From NCBI GenBank assembly GCA_900545735.1, contig URAC01000011.1, forward strand, positions 1 through 19,748: DNA of 19,748 nucleotides. The letters run 5' to 3'. This DNA is from an uncultured Bacillota bacterium. GTDB taxonomy: Bacteria > Bacillota > Clostridia > Christensenellales > UBA1242. Under the pieces are notes generated by a model. It saw only the letters and a list, made by a program, of their open reading frames with translations, had not been told where the DNA came from and did not search any database. Of the stretch, positions 12,774-19,748 are shown piece after piece; the first letter of the stretch is position 1; the number at the start of each line of letters is the position of its first letter. A program made the position numbers and the translations under genes.

Positions 12774-14603
12774 ATGAATAAGAATATTAGAAATGTAGCA
12801 ATTATCGCACACGTTGACCACGGCAAAACATCTCTTGTTAACGAGATGTTGAAACAAGGCAATGTTTTTAGAGATAATCAAACGGTTGAAGATAGGGTTA
12901 TGGATAGTAATGATATTGAAAAAGAAAGAGGAATTACTATTCTTTCCAAAAACGCAAGTTGCACATATAAAGGTGTAAAAATTAATGTTGTAGACACTCC
13001 AGGACACGCAGATTTTGGTGGAGAAGTGGAGCGCGTTTTAAAAATGGTTGATGGCGTTCTTTTGGTCGTTGATGCTTATGAAGGACCAATGCCACAAACA
13101 AGATTTGTTTTGGAACGCGCATTGGCGCTCGGCCTAAAAGTTATTGTTGTTATTAACAAGATTGATAAACCAGATGCAAGATTAAAAGAAGTTCAAGACG
13201 AAGTTTTGGAATTGTTGTTAGATTTAGACGCTGATGAAGAGCAGTTAAATTCTCCATTTATTTTCGCATCAGCAAGGGAAGGAACGGCAAGCACTAACTA
13301 TCTTGACAAAGGAAAAGATTTAACACCACTTTTTGATTGTATTCTTGAACATATTCCAGAGCCAAAAGGTGATGAAAATGCTCCATTTAGAATGTTGGTT
13401 TCTTCAGCAGAACATAACGACTATGTTGGCAAACTTGCCATTGGCAAAATTGAAAGTGGAAAGGTTAAGATTGGCGACCAAATCGTTCTTTGCAATTATC
13501 ACGACGAAAGCAAAAAGGTTAGGAGCAAGATTGTTTCATTGTTCACCTTTGAAGGATTGAAGCGTGTTCAAGTTGAAAGCGCGAGCGTAGGAGAAATTGT
13601 TTGTATTGCTGGAATTGAAAATATTGGAATTGGTGATACCGTTTGCAGTCCAGAAAGGATTGAACCACTTGAATTTGTAAAAATTGCTGAACCAAGCGTT
13701 GAAATGACTTTCTTAGTTAACGACAGTCCATTCGCAGGCAAGGAAGGCAAATTTGTAACGAGTAGACATTTAAGAGATAGATTGTATAAAGAAGCGGTTA
13801 AAGATTTGTCTTTAAAAGTTAGCGATACTAACTCAACAGATGCTTTCACAGTATGTGGCCGCGGAGAAATGCATTTATCAATTTTAATAGAAAATATGCG
13901 TCGCGATGGCTATGAATTTCAAGTTTCTATGCCAAGAGTTAGATACAAGGAAATTGACGGCAAAAAATGTGAGCCTATTGATATCTTAACTATTGATGTC
14001 CCAGAAGATAGCGTTGGCGCTATTATGAGCAAAATGGGAAATAGAAAGGGCGATTTAATTTCTATGACCCCAAAGGGCAGCCGTATGAAAATGGAATTTT
14101 ACATTCCAGAAAGAGGTATTTTTGGCTTTAAATCTGAAATGTTAACAGATACTCGCGGCGAAGGAATTATGAGCTCAGTTTTCTATGATTATGAGCCTTA
14201 CAAAGGCGAAATTAATCGTAAAGCGTATGGTTCACTTATTGCTTTTGAAACAGGTGAAGCGGTTGCTTATGGCTTGTTTAATGCTCAAGAGCGTGGACAG
14301 CTCTTTATTGGAGCAGGAACACCAGTTTATGCCGGAATGGTCTTTGGAAGAAATCCAAAAGGGGAAGACTTGGTTGTTAACCCTTGCAAAACAAAACACC
14401 TTTCAAACTGCCGTAGTTCAAGTTCTGATGAAGCATTAAGGCTTGTTCCACCAATTCAAATGAGTTTGGAAGACTGCCTTGAATTTTTGGCAGATGACGA
14501 ATATCTTGAAGTTACTCCAAAGTCAATTAGAATAAGAAAGATTGTTTTAGACCATAGAGAACGTTTGCGTATCCGTGGCAAGATGTTAAATATTGAAGAT
14601 TAA
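12774..14603 (+). CDS. typA: Ribosome-associated translational GTPase TypA/BipA
   Basis: TypA is an elongation-factor-like GTPase that binds the ribosome and helps 50S assembly and stress or cold adaptation. The 609-residue protein has G1 AHVDHGKT (12-19), G2 RGITI (52-56), G3 DTPGHADF (74-81), G4 NKID (128-131) and SA in FIFASAREG (G5). EF-Tu-like domain II, EF-G-like domains III and V, and the TypA-specific C-terminal region follow; the C-terminus has CKTKHLSNCRSSSSDEALRL and ITPKSIRIRK-like VTPKSIRIRK. ATG 12774 is chosen because it follows a ribosome site and gives the standard MNKNIRNVAIIAH start; the 18 codons upstream overlap the promoter. It is expressed alone and ends at a strong hairpin shared with rseP. 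Confidence 0.97.
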   Translation: MNKNIRNVAIIAHVDHGKTSLVNEMLKQGNVFRDNQTVEDRVMDSNDIEKERGITILSKNASCTYKGVKINVVDTPGHADFGGEVERVLKMVDGVLLVVDAYEGPMPQTRFVLERALALGLKVIVVINKIDKPDARLKEVQDEVLELLLDLDADEEQLNSPFIFASAREGTASTNYLDKGKDLTPLFDCILEHIPEPKGDENAPFRMLVSSAEHNDYVGKLAIGKIESGKVKIGDQIVLCNYHDESKKVRSKIVSLFTFEGLKRVQVESASVGEIVCIAGIENIGIGDTVCSPERIEPLEFVKIAEPSVEMTFLVNDSPFAGKEGKFVTSRHLRDRLYKEAVKDLSLKVSDTNSTDAFTVCGRGEMHLSILIENMRRDGYEFQVSMPRVRYKEIDGKKCEPIDILTIDVPEDSVGAIMSKMGNRKGDLISMTPKGSRMKMEFYIPERGIFGFKSEMLTDTRGEGIMSSVFYDYEPYKGEINRKAYGSLIAFETGEAVAYGLFNAQERGQLFIGAGTPVYAGMVFGRNPKGEDLVVNPCKTKHLSNCRSSSSDEALRLVPPIQMSLEDCLEFLADDEYLEVTPKSIRIRKIVLDHRERLRIRGKMLNIED

Positions 14604-14631
14604 AAAAACAAGCGATTTGCTTGTTTTTTTT
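14602..14631. terminator. Bidirectional terminator between typA and rseP
   Basis: A 12-base-pair stem AAAAAAACAAGC (14602-14613) / GCTTGTTTTTTT (14619-14630) has loop GATTT. A-run and T-run flank a CAAGC core, so it works on both strands. It begins at the typA stop and ends five bases before the rseP stop. Confidence 0.9.
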
Positions 14632-14635
14632 AATA

Positions 14636-15784
14636 TCAAAGCACAAAGTGCAGGATATCCACAACGACGACAAACAACAGCAAGAAAATTAGTCCGCCAG
14701 TGTTTATATATCCTTTAACCTTTTCATTGATAGGCTTTTTCGTTATCCATTCAATTCCAGTAAACACCATTTGAGCGCCGTCTAAAGCGGGGAATGGAAG
14801 CAGATTGAACATAGCAAGGTTCGCAGCAATCAGTGGCAACAAAATGAACAGATTGACGATTGAAGTTTGGGTGTATGATGCGATTAAGGAAATTGTGGTG
14901 ATTGTTCCACCAATTTGATTGATAGGAATTTTGAAAGTGATAAGCAGCCAAAGAGATTTCAAAACTGCCCAAGCCATAAAAATTGCAAGTGAGAACGCTC
15001 CGCCAAGCGCTTCAAAAAATGGCCTTGGATAAAGTTCTAAATCTGCAACTGTCAATGCGGCGTTGCCTTCGCTGTCAAAAACATAAATGTCTCTATTTGT
15101 TGTGTCTGCCTTTTCTTCTTCTGTTAAAGTTAGTGGATTGACAGTATCTTTAAATTTAGGCTTGAGTGCAACAACAACATCAATCATTTCATCTTTTTTT
15201 GTTGTTTCATTATACCTTTTGATTGTTAAAGTTATGTTGTCTTTATCTTTAGCGTTGGACAAAAGTGAGCCCAAAGTGCCGTTTGTTGCAAAATTGACCT
15301 TTTGTCCATCGACTTCATAAATGACATCGCCTTTTTGCAAAGTTTCATTGTATATGCTTGGATTGCCCGTAACGCGATAGATATCGTAGCCAAAAGAGAT
15401 AAGCAAAATAAAGGAAAAGATTATTGCACTTAAAAAGTTGAAAAATGCTCCAGCAAAAAGAACAATCATTCTTTTCCAAGGTTTATGATTGTTAAATGCT
15501 TCTGGATTTTTCCCATCAGCTGCATCTGTTTCACCTTCGAACGCACAATATCCACCTAATGGGAAAATACGAATGGAAAATTTTTCACCGCGCTTGTTTG
15601 TTCTGGAATATATGGCCTTGCCAAATCCGATGGAAAATTCATTGATTTTAAACTTTAAAAGCCTTCCTGCCACATAATGCCCAGTTTCGTGAATTAAAAT
15701 CATAAGCAAAAGCACAAATATAGCAAGAATAACATAAAGTATTGTTGAAATAACGGACGACATTCCTAAAAATGAAATATTCAA
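14636..15784 (-). CDS. rseP: RIP-type site-2 metalloprotease (M50), RseP family
   Basis: This intramembrane zinc protease cleaves anti-sigma factors and leftover signal peptides within the membrane. The 382-residue protein has the zinc motif HETGH (32-36) in the first membrane segment, then GFGKAIYS and FPLGGYCAFEGE. A second membrane segment lies at about 107-132 and one PDZ-like domain at about 135-215 (LQKGDVIYEVDGQKV). Late membrane segments carry NLLPFPALDG (327-336), whose aspartate is the third zinc ligand. A TTG start at 15784 is chosen because AAGAGG lies five bases upstream; ATG 15763 would give 375 residues but has AGGA directly abutting it. In most Bacillota rseP follows cdsA and dxr; here it is on the opposite strand, upstream of frr, and dxr is absent. 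Confidence 0.93.
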   Translation of the reverse strand: MNISFLGMSSVISTILYVILAIFVLLLMILIHETGHYVAGRLLKFKINEFSIGFGKAIYSRTNKRGEKFSIRIFPLGGYCAFEGETDAADGKNPEAFNNHKPWKRMIVLFAGAFFNFLSAIIFSFILLISFGYDIYRVTGNPSIYNETLQKGDVIYEVDGQKVNFATNGTLGSLLSNAKDKDNITLTIKRYNETTKKDEMIDVVVALKPKFKDTVNPLTLTEEEKADTTNRDIYVFDSEGNAALTVADLELYPRPFFEALGGAFSLAIFMAWAVLKSLWLLITFKIPINQIGGTITTISLIASYTQTSIVNLFILLPLIAANLAMFNLLPFPALDGAQMVFTGIEWITKKPINEKVKGYINTGGLIFLLLFVVVVDILHFVL

Positions 15785-15884
15785 AATAGCCTCTTATAAT
15801 TTTATGTTTATTTATGTTATATGATAACACATATTTTTTAAAATGCGAATGTTATAACTAAATTGTATAAAATAACTTTATTTT

Positions 15885-16433
15885 CTACAAATATTGAGCA
15901 TTCTTTTCTAAAAGTTCGTTTGTTAAATTATTTGTTTGAGATAACAAAACTATGCCTGCAAATACTGCTAATAAATTTGGAATGGAAATAAGCCAATGCA
16001 AAATTGGAGTTTTGCTTTGGGTTATCATATATATAGTTTTCCCAACAACAAAAGGCTTGCCTGCTTGTTGATTGTATGAAATTGCATAGCCATCAGGGGT
16101 GTTATTAGGGTTATCACCTTGTGTCCAATAATCTCCGTTTTCGTCTATTTCAATTATTCTATGTGTTACATTATGACCATTTTCAGAATGCTTGAATGTT
16201 AAAATATCTCCAACTTTCAATTCATTTTGAGGGACTTTATATATGATGATTATATCGCCATAATTTAGAGTTGGCCACATTGAGCCACCATCTACAATAA
16301 CTGGTCTAAATCCAATAATCAAAGCAATCGCGATAGTAAAAACAAAAGCAAGCAAGATGCTTGTGATGCCCATCATTATGTATTTTTTAAATTTATTTTC
16401 TTTCTTTAATTTGCCTTCCAATTTGTAAATCAC
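15885..16433 (-). CDS. Signal peptidase I, ER/SipW type
   Basis: This membrane serine peptidase removes signal peptides from exported proteins. The 182-residue protein has an N-terminal membrane segment (about 19-42) and the catalytic serine in DGGSMWPTLNYGDI. A DILTFKH strand, the VTHRI motif whose histidine replaces the lysine of the usual bacterial enzyme, and GDNPNNTPDG follow. A second membrane segment lies near the C-terminus (about 148-166). The Ser-His arrangement marks the endoplasmic-reticulum/archaeal/SipW subtype; in Bacillus SipW processes TasA and TapA. No such substrate gene is adjacent. A GTG start at 16433 is supported by AAGGGG eight bases upstream. It lies about 100 bases upstream of rseP on the same strand and may be transcribed with it. 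Confidence 0.93.
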   Translation of the reverse strand: MIYKLEGKLKKENKFKKYIMMGITSILLAFVFTIAIALIIGFRPVIVDGGSMWPTLNYGDIIIIYKVPQNELKVGDILTFKHSENGHNVTHRIIEIDENGDYWTQGDNPNNTPDGYAISYNQQAGKPFVVGKTIYMITQSKTPILHWLISIPNLLAVFAGIVLLSQTNNLTNELLEKNAQYL

Positions 16434-16569
16434 AATTAAGACCCCTTAATAATTTGCATAAATTTGACAAAATTATGCTTTTTTAAACAAGTTTAGACTA
16501 TCACATACTCAAAAAAAGTCAAAGCGATTGATAAAAATATATATTGCAATGTATAACATCAAAAAATAT

Positions 16570-16598
16570 TTGCAAATTTTTAAAAGATAAGTTACAAT
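16570..16598 (+). promoter_or_regulatory. frr promoter
   Basis: TTGCAA (16570-16575), 17 bases, then TACAAT (16593-16598). AGGAG (16615-16619) lies five bases before ATG 16625. Confidence 0.75.
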
Positions 16599-16624
16599 CA
16601 AAACATCTTAATGTAGGAGTTATT

Positions 16625-17191
16625 ATGAACGAGATGACAGAAGAATTTTTTAATGCGTGCAAAGAAGATATGCAAAAGGCAATCGACCACTTGCAAAGCG
16701 AATATCAAATGATAAGAGCAGGAAGGGCAAATCCTCATATTCTTGATAAAGTTATCGTTGAATATTATGGAGTTCCAACACCAATCAATCAAATGGCAAA
16801 CATTTCAGTTCCAGAAGCAAGAGTGCTTTTAGTAAACGTTTGGGACCAATCTCAAATAGTCAATATTTCAAAAGCAATCAGTCAAGCAGACCTCGGAGTC
16901 AATCCTATTGATGATGGAAAATGCATTCGTTTGATTTTCCCAGCATTAACAGAAGAAAGAAGAAAAGAAATTGTTAAGTCAGTTAAAAAACTTTGTGAAG
17001 ATTGTAAGATTTCTTTAAGAAATGCAAGGCGTGATTGTTTAGATGTCTTCAAGAATATGAAAAAAGAAGGCGAACTTACAGAAGATGAACTTGCTACTTG
17101 TGAAAAAGATGTTCAAAAGTTGATTGATTCTTTTGTAGAAAAAGCAGATAATTTATCAAATGAAAAAGAAAAAGAAGTTATGGAAATTTAA
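16625..17191 (+). CDS. frr: Ribosome recycling factor
   Basis: With EF-G, this protein splits the post-termination ribosome. The 188-residue protein is of standard length and has the family blocks IRAGRANPHILDKVIVEYYG, VPTPINQMANISVPEAR, IGKAI-like ISKAISQADLGVNP, and LTEERRKEIVKSVKK. A C-terminal helix with DEL-ATCEKDVQKLIDSF follows. ATG 16625 is chosen because AGGAG lies five bases upstream; the frame is open further upstream but that part contains the promoter. pyrH, its usual upstream partner, is absent. The 3' end overlaps a hairpin (17169-17202) that could attenuate transcription into uppS. Confidence 0.97.
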   Translation: MNEMTEEFFNACKEDMQKAIDHLQSEYQMIRAGRANPHILDKVIVEYYGVPTPINQMANISVPEARVLLVNVWDQSQIVNISKAISQADLGVNPIDDGKCIRLIFPALTEERRKEIVKSVKKLCEDCKISLRNARRDCLDVFKNMKKEGELTEDELATCEKDVQKLIDSFVEKADNLSNEKEKEVMEI

Positions 17192-17207
17192 AACTTCTTT
17201 TTTGCTT
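17169..17207 (+). terminator. Possible attenuator hairpin between frr and uppS
   Basis: AAAAAGAAGTT (17169-17179, still in frr) pairs perfectly with AACTTCTTTTT (17192-17202) around a 12-base loop that contains the frr stop. A T-rich tract follows. The stem is A-T rich and weak. It could lower read-through to uppS; a TATAAT at 17209-17214 could give uppS its own start, but it lacks a -35. Confidence 0.5.
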
Positions 17208-17231
17208 TTATAATTCATAATATAGGTTGAA

Positions 17232-17930
17232 ATGAAAAATAAAGTTATTAACAAGCCAAAGCATATTGGCATTATTTTAGATGGAAATGGCAGATGGGCA
17301 CTTAAACGCAAATTGCCAAGAATTGCAGGGCATAAAGAAGGTGTTTTTGCAGTTGAAAGAATGGTCAAGGCGGCACGCGAAGAAGGGATTGAAGTTGTGT
17401 CAGTCTTTGCTTTTTCAACGGAAAATTGGAAGAGAGATAAAGACGAAGTTGACGGAATTTTTGCTTTAATAGATGACGCTATTGATAGGAATAAAAACAA
17501 GTTGATAGAAAATAATATCAAATTGCAAATTATGGGTGATATTTCAAGATTAAATTTGAATTTGCAGAATAAAATCACAGAATTGATTAAACTCACAGAA
17601 AATAATACAGGTTTAGTATTTAATATCGGATTAAATTATGGCTCTAGAGATGAAATACTTAGGGCGGTAAACATATGCCATAATAAATATCCAAATCAAG
17701 AGATAACAAGAGAAATGTTTGAACAAGAACTTTATACAAACAATTTGCCTAATTTAGATTTTGTTATTCGCACAAGTGGCGAGATGCGTCTAAGCAATTT
17801 TATGTTGTATCAAGCGGCTTATGCAGAATTTTATTTTCCAAAAAGTTATTGGCCAGATTTCAATAAAAGGTTTTTTAAAAAAGCATTAAAAGAATATTCC
17901 AAAAGAAATAGAAGATTTGGAAAAGCATAA
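17232..17930 (+). CDS. uppS: Isoprenyl transferase (undecaprenyl diphosphate synthase)
   Basis: This cis-prenyltransferase adds isopentenyl diphosphate to farnesyl diphosphate, making the C55 lipid carrier for peptidoglycan and wall polymers. The 232-residue protein has HIGIILDGNGRWA (11-23) with catalytic D17, GH (33-34), FAFSTENWKR (59-68), LNYGSRDEI and the late substrate motif RTSGEMRLSNFMLYQ (180-194). It is near the usual length. The ribosome site is weak (AGG about six bases upstream), so translation may be modest. It lies 40 bases after frr and 64 bases before cdsA, matching the conserved frr-uppS-cdsA order. Confidence 0.96.
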   Translation: MKNKVINKPKHIGIILDGNGRWALKRKLPRIAGHKEGVFAVERMVKAAREEGIEVVSVFAFSTENWKRDKDEVDGIFALIDDAIDRNKNKLIENNIKLQIMGDISRLNLNLQNKITELIKLTENNTGLVFNIGLNYGSRDEILRAVNICHNKYPNQEITREMFEQELYTNNLPNLDFVIRTSGEMRLSNFMLYQAAYAEFYFPKSYWPDFNKRFFKKALKEYSKRNRRFGKA

Positions 17931-17994
17931 AAATACTTTGCTTTTATTTAAAATTGTGTTAATAATAATACTTATAAATACAAAAGGTTAAATT

Positions 17995-18948
17995 ATGAAA
18001 AAAAGAGTTTTAAGCGCATTAGTTATGATTGCGGCGGTTATTGGCGCGTTCGCATTTAGATTGATTCCAATATACGGTGTTTATGTTTTTGATTTGTTAA
18101 TAGGTGCTTTAGCAATAGTTTCAGCACTTGAAATGGTTAAATTGCTAGACGGAATGAAAATCAACAATAGTCCAATGGCTATTGGCGTTTATCCATCACT
18201 TATGTTCGCAGGACATATGTTTTTCTTCTTGTTCAATTTAGAATTTTATTGGTGGGTAGTAATTCAAGCAAGCATCTTAGCTTTTATGTTTTTAGCTACT
18301 TTTATATCATATTTATTCGACACAAAATATTTAATTAGATTAAGAAAACAAACAAATTTATCAAAAGGAAAGTTGGCAATTAAAACAGCGCTTGGCTCAT
18401 TGATTGCATTTATCTATCCAACAATTCTATTTGCAGCATTTATGATGATAGATAGAGTTGATGAATTGACATTTGGCTTTGTTGAACACTTTGCAGGTAA
18501 CCTTGGTTGGTTAATGCTTGTTTGTGCAGTCATTATTCCAGTTATATCAGACACTTCTGCATATTTTTGCGGAAAATTCTTTAAAGGACCAAAACTTTGC
18601 CCCAAAATTAGCCCTAAAAAGACCGTTGCAGGCTCAGCGTTTGCCTTACTTTTCACAGGCTTGATTATGGGTGCTTTGTATTATTTGTTTAATGTATTCA
18701 CAGTGTTTAACACAGGAATGGCAGCAACGCACATTTATATGTGGCATTTCATAATATTGGGTTTATTGGGTTCTGTTGTAAGTCAATTAGGCGATTTGTT
18801 TGAATCATATTTAAAGCGAAAAGCGAATGTAAAGGATTCTGGAACGATATTCCCTGGACACGGTGGATTCTTGGACAGAATAGATAGTCATATCTTCTCA
18901 GCAGTCTTTACATTGGTCTATTTTGCAATGATTTTTATAATTTATTAA
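17995..18948 (+). CDS. cdsA: Phosphatidate cytidylyltransferase (CDP-diglyceride synthase)
   Basis: CdsA is an integral membrane enzyme that makes CDP-diacylglycerol from CTP and phosphatidic acid, the branch point for phospholipids. The 317-residue protein has several hydrophobic segments and the conserved SDTSAYFCGKFFKGPK (185-200) and ISPKKT (205-210). It ends with the family signature (263-298), including SQLGDLFESYLKR, KDSGTIFPGHGGFLDRIDS. It is slightly longer than the common form of about 260-280 residues; extra length lies in the loop near 106-130 and around 150-170. AAAAGG (17982-17987) precedes ATG 17995. The comF-like gene follows after 13 bases, so the two are likely one transcript. 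Confidence 0.96.
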   Translation: MKKRVLSALVMIAAVIGAFAFRLIPIYGVYVFDLLIGALAIVSALEMVKLLDGMKINNSPMAIGVYPSLMFAGHMFFFLFNLEFYWWVVIQASILAFMFLATFISYLFDTKYLIRLRKQTNLSKGKLAIKTALGSLIAFIYPTILFAAFMMIDRVDELTFGFVEHFAGNLGWLMLVCAVIIPVISDTSAYFCGKFFKGPKLCPKISPKKTVAGSAFALLFTGLIMGALYYLFNVFTVFNTGMAATHIYMWHFIILGLLGSVVSQLGDLFESYLKRKANVKDSGTIFPGHGGFLDRIDSHIFSAVFTLVYFAMIFIIY

Positions 18949-18961
18949 CCAAGGATTAAGA

Positions 18962-19693
18962 ATGGGCGAAGTAAAACAATTTTTCGAAAAAGTTCTAGAT
19001 GTAATATTCCCACAAAATATCAAATGTATATTCTGCGGTGATGAAGTCAACGAAAATGAGTTTTGCTTGTGCGATAACTGTGCCAAAAATGTAGAAAGAT
19101 GTGAAAATGTTTGTCTATGTTGTGGGGCGAATTTAAAATCTGAAGCAAACTATTGTTTAGTTTGTTTAAATAATAAAAGAGAGTTCGATTTTGCGCGTGC
19201 ACCCTTTGTATATAAAGGGAAAGTAAAAAGTGCTGTTCATAATTTTAAATATGACGGAGCAAAATACTTGGCAAAGCCGTTTGCAGAATTGATGCTCTCT
19301 TCTTTTAATGAATTAGAGAAATTGATTGGCAAGTTTGACTTTATTGTTCCTGTTCCTATGCACGAAGATAAACTAAAAAAACGAAAATACAATCAGGCAA
19401 AACTTTTGGCGGACGAAATTTCAAAACTTGTTGAATTGCCATCTTATGACGATTTGATTACAAAAATTAAAAATACCGACTCTCAAACACAACTATCAAG
19501 AACAGATAGATTTAATAATATGAAAGATGTTTTTAAAATCAACAGCATTAAGAAAGTGAAAGGCAAAAATATACTTATTGTTGATGATATTTTAACCACA
19601 GGTGCAACAACTGAAAGTATGGCAAAATTGTTTAAAAAGAAGGGCGCAAATAAAGTTGCGGTCTTGTGTTTTGCACGAACAAATATAGAATAA
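18962..19693 (+). CDS. comF: ComF family phosphoribosyltransferase-like protein
   Basis: ComF-type proteins are needed for DNA uptake in competent bacteria, probably helping single-stranded DNA entry, but are also common in non-competent lineages. The 243-residue protein has an N-terminal cysteine-rich zinc-binding part (C22-x2-C25, C37-x2-C40, C51-x2-C54, C65-x2-C68). A linker with NFKYDGAKYLAKPFAE follows, and then a phosphoribosyltransferase-like domain with IVPVPMHEDKLKKRKYNQA (128-146) and the PRPP motif VDDILTTGATT (207-217). AAGGAT precedes ATG 18962. No other competence gene is in the window. The symbol is by family resemblance. Confidence 0.9.
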   Translation: MGEVKQFFEKVLDVIFPQNIKCIFCGDEVNENEFCLCDNCAKNVERCENVCLCCGANLKSEANYCLVCLNNKREFDFARAPFVYKGKVKSAVHNFKYDGAKYLAKPFAELMLSSFNELEKLIGKFDFIVPVPMHEDKLKKRKYNQAKLLADEISKLVELPSYDDLITKIKNTDSQTQLSRTDRFNNMKDVFKINSIKKVKGKNILIVDDILTTGATTESMAKLFKKKGANKVAVLCFARTNIE

Positions 19694-19706
19694 GAAGGTG
19701 ATGCCG

Positions 19707-19720
19707 TTTTGATATCAAAA
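19707..19720. repeat. 14-base perfect palindrome after comF
   Basis: TTTTGATATCAAAA is perfectly self-complementary. It lies 14 bases after the comF stop. It could be an operator or a chance AT-rich palindrome; it has no loop and no T-run, so it is unlikely to be a terminator. An ATG at 19733 after it (ATG ATT AAA ATA) could start the next gene but has no ribosome site and is cut by the window end. Confidence 0.4.
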
Positions 19721-19748
19721 TAAACATAAATTATGATTAAAATAATAT

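Noticed and set aside
1..19748. CRISPR array, phage, transposase or defence system
   Set aside because: No regularly spaced direct repeats and no cas, integrase, transposase, restriction or toxin-antitoxin gene could be recognised. The only tandem repeat is coding (collagen-like).

Overview
The window is AT-rich chromosomal DNA from a low-GC, endospore-forming Gram-positive bacterium, most likely an uncultured anaerobic Clostridia-type member of the Bacillota. The evidence is a SpoIIR sporulation signal protein, a BclA-like collagen-repeat protein, rubrerythrin, AAAGGAGG-type ribosome sites and many TTGNNN-17-TANNNT promoters. The first 47 bases are not genomic. They are the end of an Illumina P7 primer, an 8-base i7 index and the Nextera transposase sequence, so the first gene is cut and its apparent start is an artefact.

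Layout. 48-614: 3' part of a STAS-like (DUF4325) protein. 811-6174 (+): a large CvpA-like membrane protein, rsmH and uvrB. 6247-6843 (-): rubrerythrin. 6957-7625 (+): collagen-like protein. 7658-9308 (-): spoIIR, preceded by a gene in which a GtrA-type membrane domain is continuous with thymidylate kinase, with a second start and strong ribosome site between the two parts. 9426-9508: tRNA-Leu(UAG), then a small cysteine hydrolase gene bracketed by inverted repeats. 10371-11790: hisS followed directly by tRNA-His(GUG). 11791-12493: about 700 bases without a credible protein gene, containing two 95 percent identical 165-base repeats with a junction-like fold; the second starts with a copy of the last 18 bases of tRNA-His. 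12494-14603 (+): a small unknown protein and typA. 14636-16433 (-): rseP-type site-2 protease and an ER-type signal peptidase. 16625-19693 (+): frr, uppS, cdsA and a comF-like gene.

How it fits together. Most genes are housekeeping: ribosome assembly and recycling (rsmH, frr, typA), charging of histidine tRNA (hisS beside its own tRNA), excision repair (uvrB), undecaprenyl and phospholipid precursor synthesis (uppS, cdsA) and membrane proteolysis (rseP, signal peptidase). The usual order frr-uppS-cdsA-(dxr)-rseP is only partly kept: rseP lies upstream on the other strand and dxr is absent. rsmH is outside any visible division and cell-wall cluster. Three convergent gene pairs each share one hairpin terminator.

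No CRISPR array, phage, transposase or defence system is visible. The least ordinary items are the GtrA-thymidylate kinase gene with its internal start, the structured repeats around tRNA-His, the inverted-repeat-bounded hydrolase at tRNA-Leu, the CvpA-like protein with a very large C-terminal part, an insertion in RsmH, and two probable leaderless genes.
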